Source: Mixta calida
GTDB lineage: Bacteria > Pseudomonadota > Gammaproteobacteria > Enterobacterales > Enterobacteriaceae
Assembly (NCBI RefSeq): GCF_002953215.1
Contig: NZ_CP026378.1
Coordinates: forward strand, 2,710,540-2,774,539
Reading direction: 5' to 3'
DNA: 64,000 nucleotides
Below the pieces are notes generated by a model. The model was not told where the DNA came from, did not search any database, and worked only from the letters and a program-made list of their open reading frames with translations. Below are positions 61,270 to 64,000 of the stretch, piece after piece. Within the stretch, counting starts at the first letter, position 1; each line of letters starts with the position of its first letter. A program made the translations under genes and the position numbers.

Positions 61270-62724
61270 ATGAACGCTAAATTAAGCCTGGCGGCGGTAA
61301 GTCTGGCATTAATAGCGGCGCCTGCGCTGGCAAGCCCTGCGGCTGCGCCAGCCCGCCCGAATATTATTTTACTGTTTGCTGATGATATGGGCTGGGCCGA
61401 TATCTCCGTTCAGGGTGCGAAAACCCCTACCGTGCATCTTGACCAGCTGGCGGCGACCGGTCAGCGCTGGACCCATTTTTATGTCTCTTCCCCGGTCTGT
61501 TCGCCCAGCCGTGGCGGGCTGATGACCGGCAGACTGGAGACGCGCACCGGGCTGTACGGCGCACAAACGCCGGTGCTGCTGGAAAAAGATCCCGACGGTT
61601 TTCCCGCCGATGAAATAACCATCGCCGACTCACTGCGACAAAATGGCTACCACACCATCATGTACGGAAAATGGCATCTGGGTAATCAAGCGCAGGATTT
61701 CCCTACCCGCCACGGCTTTGATGAGTGGTTCGGCATTCCCATCAGCAACGACTGCTATAGCACCCAGGTCGATCTGTTTGACGGTTTAACCTCCTCCGAC
61801 CCGCAAATATTTAAAAATACCCTTGCGGTGGTGGAAAAGAGCAACAGCCAGCCGCGTCAGGCGTACTGGAACGTTCCGCTCTATCACTCTTATCGTTATA
61901 AAGGCAAGCAGGTCGACTATCTGATACCGCAGGGTTTTCAGCAGTCCAGTTTTACGAAAGTGGTCACCGAGAAAGCGGTCAACTACATCGGCGAGAACAA
62001 GAACCGCCCTTTCTTTATGTATATGGCCTACCCGCAAACCCATGTGCCGCTGTTTGGCTCGCCAGAGTTTAAAGGCAAAGGCCATAACCGCTACGGCGAT
62101 ATCATGCTGGAGATTGACTGGTCGGTAGGCCAGATCCGGCAGGCGCTGAAGAAAAATAATCTGGCGGAGAACACCATTATTATCTTTACCTCCGACAATG
62201 GCCCCTGGCTGATGTATGACAAATATGGCATCTCCGGCTCGGCGCTGCCGCTGCGTGATGGGAAGAGTACGCCCTGGGAAGGCGGCCAGCGCGTGCCGTT
62301 TATCATTAACTGGCCTGGCAAAATCAAGCCTGCCGTGGTGGAAGATATCGGCAGCACGCTCGATCTGCTGCCTACGCTAATGAAGATCACCGGCAGCACT
62401 CATGCCCAGAAAACCCTGGACGGCTTTGATTTAAGCGCCGCCTTTTTACAGCGTCAGCCCAGCCCACGTACCTTTATGCCCTATTTTTACAAAGGCGAAA
62501 TGGAGGCGTGGCGCGAAGGCGATTATAAGCTGGTCTTTACGCAGTATGACGGCGGGCAGCCGAAACGCCTGCAACAGCCGCTGATGTTTAATCTGCGCAC
62601 CGATAGCAGCGAGCAGCATAATATCGCCGCGCAGGAGCCAGAGCGTTATCAACGCCTGATAAAGAACGCGCAGGACTATCTGCAGTCGCTGGGAGAAAAG
62701 CGCGCGCCCCTGTTTGATATTTAA
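61270..62724 (+). CDS. Periplasmic sulfatase (Cys-type, formylglycine-dependent)
   Basis: 484 residues. A signal peptide (about 1-21, cut after ALA) exports it. The metal-binding ADDMGW (Asp38/39) and the formylglycine signature CSPSR with Cys77 in SSPVCSPSRGGLMTGR are intact. Later motifs are YGKWHLGNQ and TSDNGPW. It cleaves a sulfate ester (arylsulfatase-like); the true substrate is unknown. Maturation depends on the divergent radical-SAM enzyme. It supplies sulfate from sulfated organic compounds, possibly polysaccharide or mucin. Confidence 0.92.
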   Translation: MNAKLSLAAVSLALIAAPALASPAAAPARPNIILLFADDMGWADISVQGAKTPTVHLDQLAATGQRWTHFYVSSPVCSPSRGGLMTGRLETRTGLYGAQTPVLLEKDPDGFPADEITIADSLRQNGYHTIMYGKWHLGNQAQDFPTRHGFDEWFGIPISNDCYSTQVDLFDGLTSSDPQIFKNTLAVVEKSNSQPRQAYWNVPLYHSYRYKGKQVDYLIPQGFQQSSFTKVVTEKAVNYIGENKNRPFFMYMAYPQTHVPLFGSPEFKGKGHNRYGDIMLEIDWSVGQIRQALKKNNLAENTIIIFTSDNGPWLMYDKYGISGSALPLRDGKSTPWEGGQRVPFIINWPGKIKPAVVEDIGSTLDLLPTLMKITGSTHAQKTLDGFDLSAAFLQRQPSPRTFMPYFYKGEMEAWREGDYKLVFTQYDGGQPKRLQQPLMFNLRTDSSEQHNIAAQEPERYQRLIKNAQDYLQSLGEKRAPLFDI

Positions 62725-62809
62725 CGACATCCGCCCGCTCAGCTTTCCTGGGCGGGCAATGATTTCCTCCTGAAACAGTCCCTGAAGAAGAGAAAGTTCT
62801 CGCTTTAGG

Positions 62810-62828
62810 AATAATTTTCATTATCATT
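62810..62828. promoter_or_regulatory. Fur-box-like site before the ABC importer
   Basis: AATAATTTTCATTATCATT agrees with the 19-bp Fur consensus (GATAATGATAATCATTATC) at 12 positions, and TCATTATCATT is the strongest part. It lies 59 bases before the binding-protein start, a normal promoter position. Suggests iron-dependent repression. Confidence 0.5.
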
Positions 62829-62886
62829 TAACCCGACCATTAATTACTGAAAACACAACAATAATTTTTATGAAGGGTAGCGTTAA

Positions 62887-63882
62887 ATGAAGAGAGCCAT
62901 CTGCGCAGCAGGGTTAATGTTTGCCTCAGTCAGTTCTGCGTTTGCCACCACTTACCCGCTGACCATTGAAAATTGCGGCTATCAACAAACCTTTGCCGCC
63001 GCGCCCGAACGCGTGGTCGCATTAGGCCAAAACACCGCAGAAATTTTAATGCTGCTGGGGCTACAGGATAAAATGGTGGCCACCGCCTTTTGGCCGTCGA
63101 AAGTGTTGCCTCAGCTGGCGGAAAAAAACAGTAAAATAAAAACATTAACCGTTGAAATCCCTACCCTTGAATCGGTTCTGGCGCAAAATCCTGATTTTGT
63201 CGCCGCGCAGCTGCCCCTGCTCATGGGACCAGAAAGTAAAGTCGTTAAACGTGAAGACCTCGCCACTTTAGGCGTAAACAGTTATATGTCGCCGGGCATG
63301 TGCGCCACGAAAAAAGCTGTCGGGGATATGTATGGCAGCCGCCAGAAACTGTGGGATATGACTTATCTCTATAAAGAGATAGAAGATTTCGCGAAAATTT
63401 TTAATGTGGAAGCGCGTGGTCAGGCGTTAATTGCCGATTTTAAACAACGTGAGATAAATTTACGTCAGGAGTTTGCCAACCATAAGAATCGCGCTTTTGT
63501 TTTCTGGTTTTCCAGTTCCTCGCCCTCTGCTGACGCTTACGTCGGCGGAAAAAACAGCGCGTCAGGCTTTATCGCTAATGTGTTAGGCGGCCATAACGCG
63601 ATAACCTCCGAGGCGGAATGGCCAACCGTTGGCTGGGAAAGCATTATTGCCGCCAATCCCGATGTGATTGTGGTTTCCAGTCTCGATCGTAATCGCTGGG
63701 CGCTCGACAATGCGCAAGAAAAAATCAAATTTCTTAACAGCGATCCTACCGTCAGTCAGCTTGATGCGGTGAAAAAAGGTCACATTGTGGTTATGGATGG
63801 CCAGGCGATGAACCCGACTATCCGCACCCTGTATGGCGCTGAACAGATCGGCGAACAGCTTAGAAAAATGGAATTGAATTAA
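62887..63882 (+). CDS. ABC transporter periplasmic binding protein (siderophore/metal type)
   Basis: 331 residues. A signal peptide (MKRAICAAGLMFASVSSAFA) is followed by a class III (FepB/BtuF-type) binding protein: PERVVALGQNTAEILMLLGL, then the long rigid helix, GGKNSASGFIANVLGGHNAI, and WPTVGWESIIAANPDVIVV. No lipobox cysteine, so it is soluble. It delivers an iron-siderophore, heme or similar chelate. The stop overlaps the ATG of a FecCD permease (TAATG). A Fur-like box precedes it. Confidence 0.85.
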   Translation: MKRAICAAGLMFASVSSAFATTYPLTIENCGYQQTFAAAPERVVALGQNTAEILMLLGLQDKMVATAFWPSKVLPQLAEKNSKIKTLTVEIPTLESVLAQNPDFVAAQLPLLMGPESKVVKREDLATLGVNSYMSPGMCATKKAVGDMYGSRQKLWDMTYLYKEIEDFAKIFNVEARGQALIADFKQREINLRQEFANHKNRAFVFWFSSSSPSADAYVGGKNSASGFIANVLGGHNAITSEAEWPTVGWESIIAANPDVIVVSSLDRNRWALDNAQEKIKFLNSDPTVSQLDAVKKGHIVVMDGQAMNPTIRTLYGAEQIGEQLRKMELN

Positions 63883-64000
63883 TGGCCACTGTTGTTCAAC
63901 AGGCGCGACGCGGCCTGTTTCTGACGCTGTCTGGCGTGCTTTCATTGGTGCTGTTAGCGCTGGTTATTGCGCTTGGGGTGAGCGTTGGCGAGCTCTCTAT
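63882..64000 (+). CDS. FecCD-family ABC permease, N-terminal part (runs off the window)
   Basis: The first 39 residues (MATVVQQARRGLFLTLSGVL, then a membrane helix LVLLALVIALGVSVGELS) match the start of BtuC/FecCD permeases. The start overlaps the binding-protein stop. The gene is cut by the window edge. An ATP-binding subunit is expected beyond. Confidence 0.8.
   Translation, partial: MATVVQQARRGLFLTLSGVLSLVLLALVIALGVSVGELS

Noticed and set aside
1..64000. CRISPR array, insertion sequences, rRNA genes
   Set aside because: I looked for regularly spaced repeats, transposase-like frames with terminal inverted repeats and rRNA signatures, and saw none.

Overview
The window is chromosomal DNA from a member of the Enterobacterales, most likely Erwiniaceae (Pantoea/Mixta/Erwinia-like). 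The basis is recognition from memory, without a database search: RcsA, FliE-FliR, DsrB, YodD, YedP, YodC, YedI, YedA, Vsr, Dcm, YedJ, MtfA and YeeO all read like the E. coli/Erwinia proteins. They also lie in nearly the E. coli order around the fli/rcsA/asnT region.

Layout. (1) 0.05-3.0 kb: histidine utilisation genes hutI-hutG-hutC (minus strand) with a HutC-type operator. (2) 3.2-14.6 kb: an accessory stretch with arsR-arsB-arsC, a SulP anion transporter, a berberine-type FAD oxidoreductase, a secreted esterase, a thioesterase, a flavodoxin-fold reductase with a truncated TetR gene, and a metallo-hydrolase-like protein. Gene remnants and palindromic operators are scattered through it. (3) 14.7-22.7 kb: a chemoreceptor split by a one-base frameshift, a RidA/TetR pair with three operator palindromes, a fosmidomycin-resistance-type MFS, an aldo-keto reductase, and an NmrA-like/LysR pair. 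(4) 23.2-34.6 kb: the flagellar basal-body/export cluster fliE and fliFGHIJKLMNOPQR, with fliR broken by a one-base frameshift. (5) 34.6-42.6 kb: rcsA with tandem RcsAB boxes, a chemoreceptor with a sigma-28 promoter, dsrB, a Pmp3 protein, a candidate new sRNA, yodD, the sRNA gene dsrA, a two-gene glycosylglycerate-type module, an S24 (CI/LexA-like) repressor flanked by operator copies next to a small membrane protein gene, and yodC. (6) 42.9-53.4 kb: yedI, yedA, vsr, an AlaX-type tRNA editing gene (frameshifted), dcm, a third chemoreceptor, yedJ, an ASCH-like gene and mtfA. (7) 53.3-59.3 kb: two identical tRNA-Asn genes bracketing a gene-sized insert (SDR, sugar isomerase, hydrolase, flavin-binding protein, yeeO). 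(8) 59.4-64 kb: an anaerobic sulfatase-maturase/sulfatase pair, then a Fur-box-preceded ABC importer that runs off the end.

How the genes work together. The fli block makes the flagellar MS ring, switch and type III export gate, and the three chemoreceptors feed the same motility system; two of them have good or fair sigma-28 promoters. RcsA, DsrA and YodD form a stress/capsule regulatory neighbourhood. The sulfatase needs the adjacent radical-SAM maturase to make its formylglycine.

Three genes (the 14.75 kb chemoreceptor, fliR and the AlaX-like gene) are each broken by exactly one missing base in a homopolymer (A7, G6, T5). This is the signature of residual long-read assembly error and should be checked before any is called a pseudogene. 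The most interesting candidates for new biology are the unannotated sRNA at about 38.32-38.40 kb, a DsrA that lacks the middle stem-loop of the E. coli RNA, and the S24 repressor/holin-like gene pair with shared operators.
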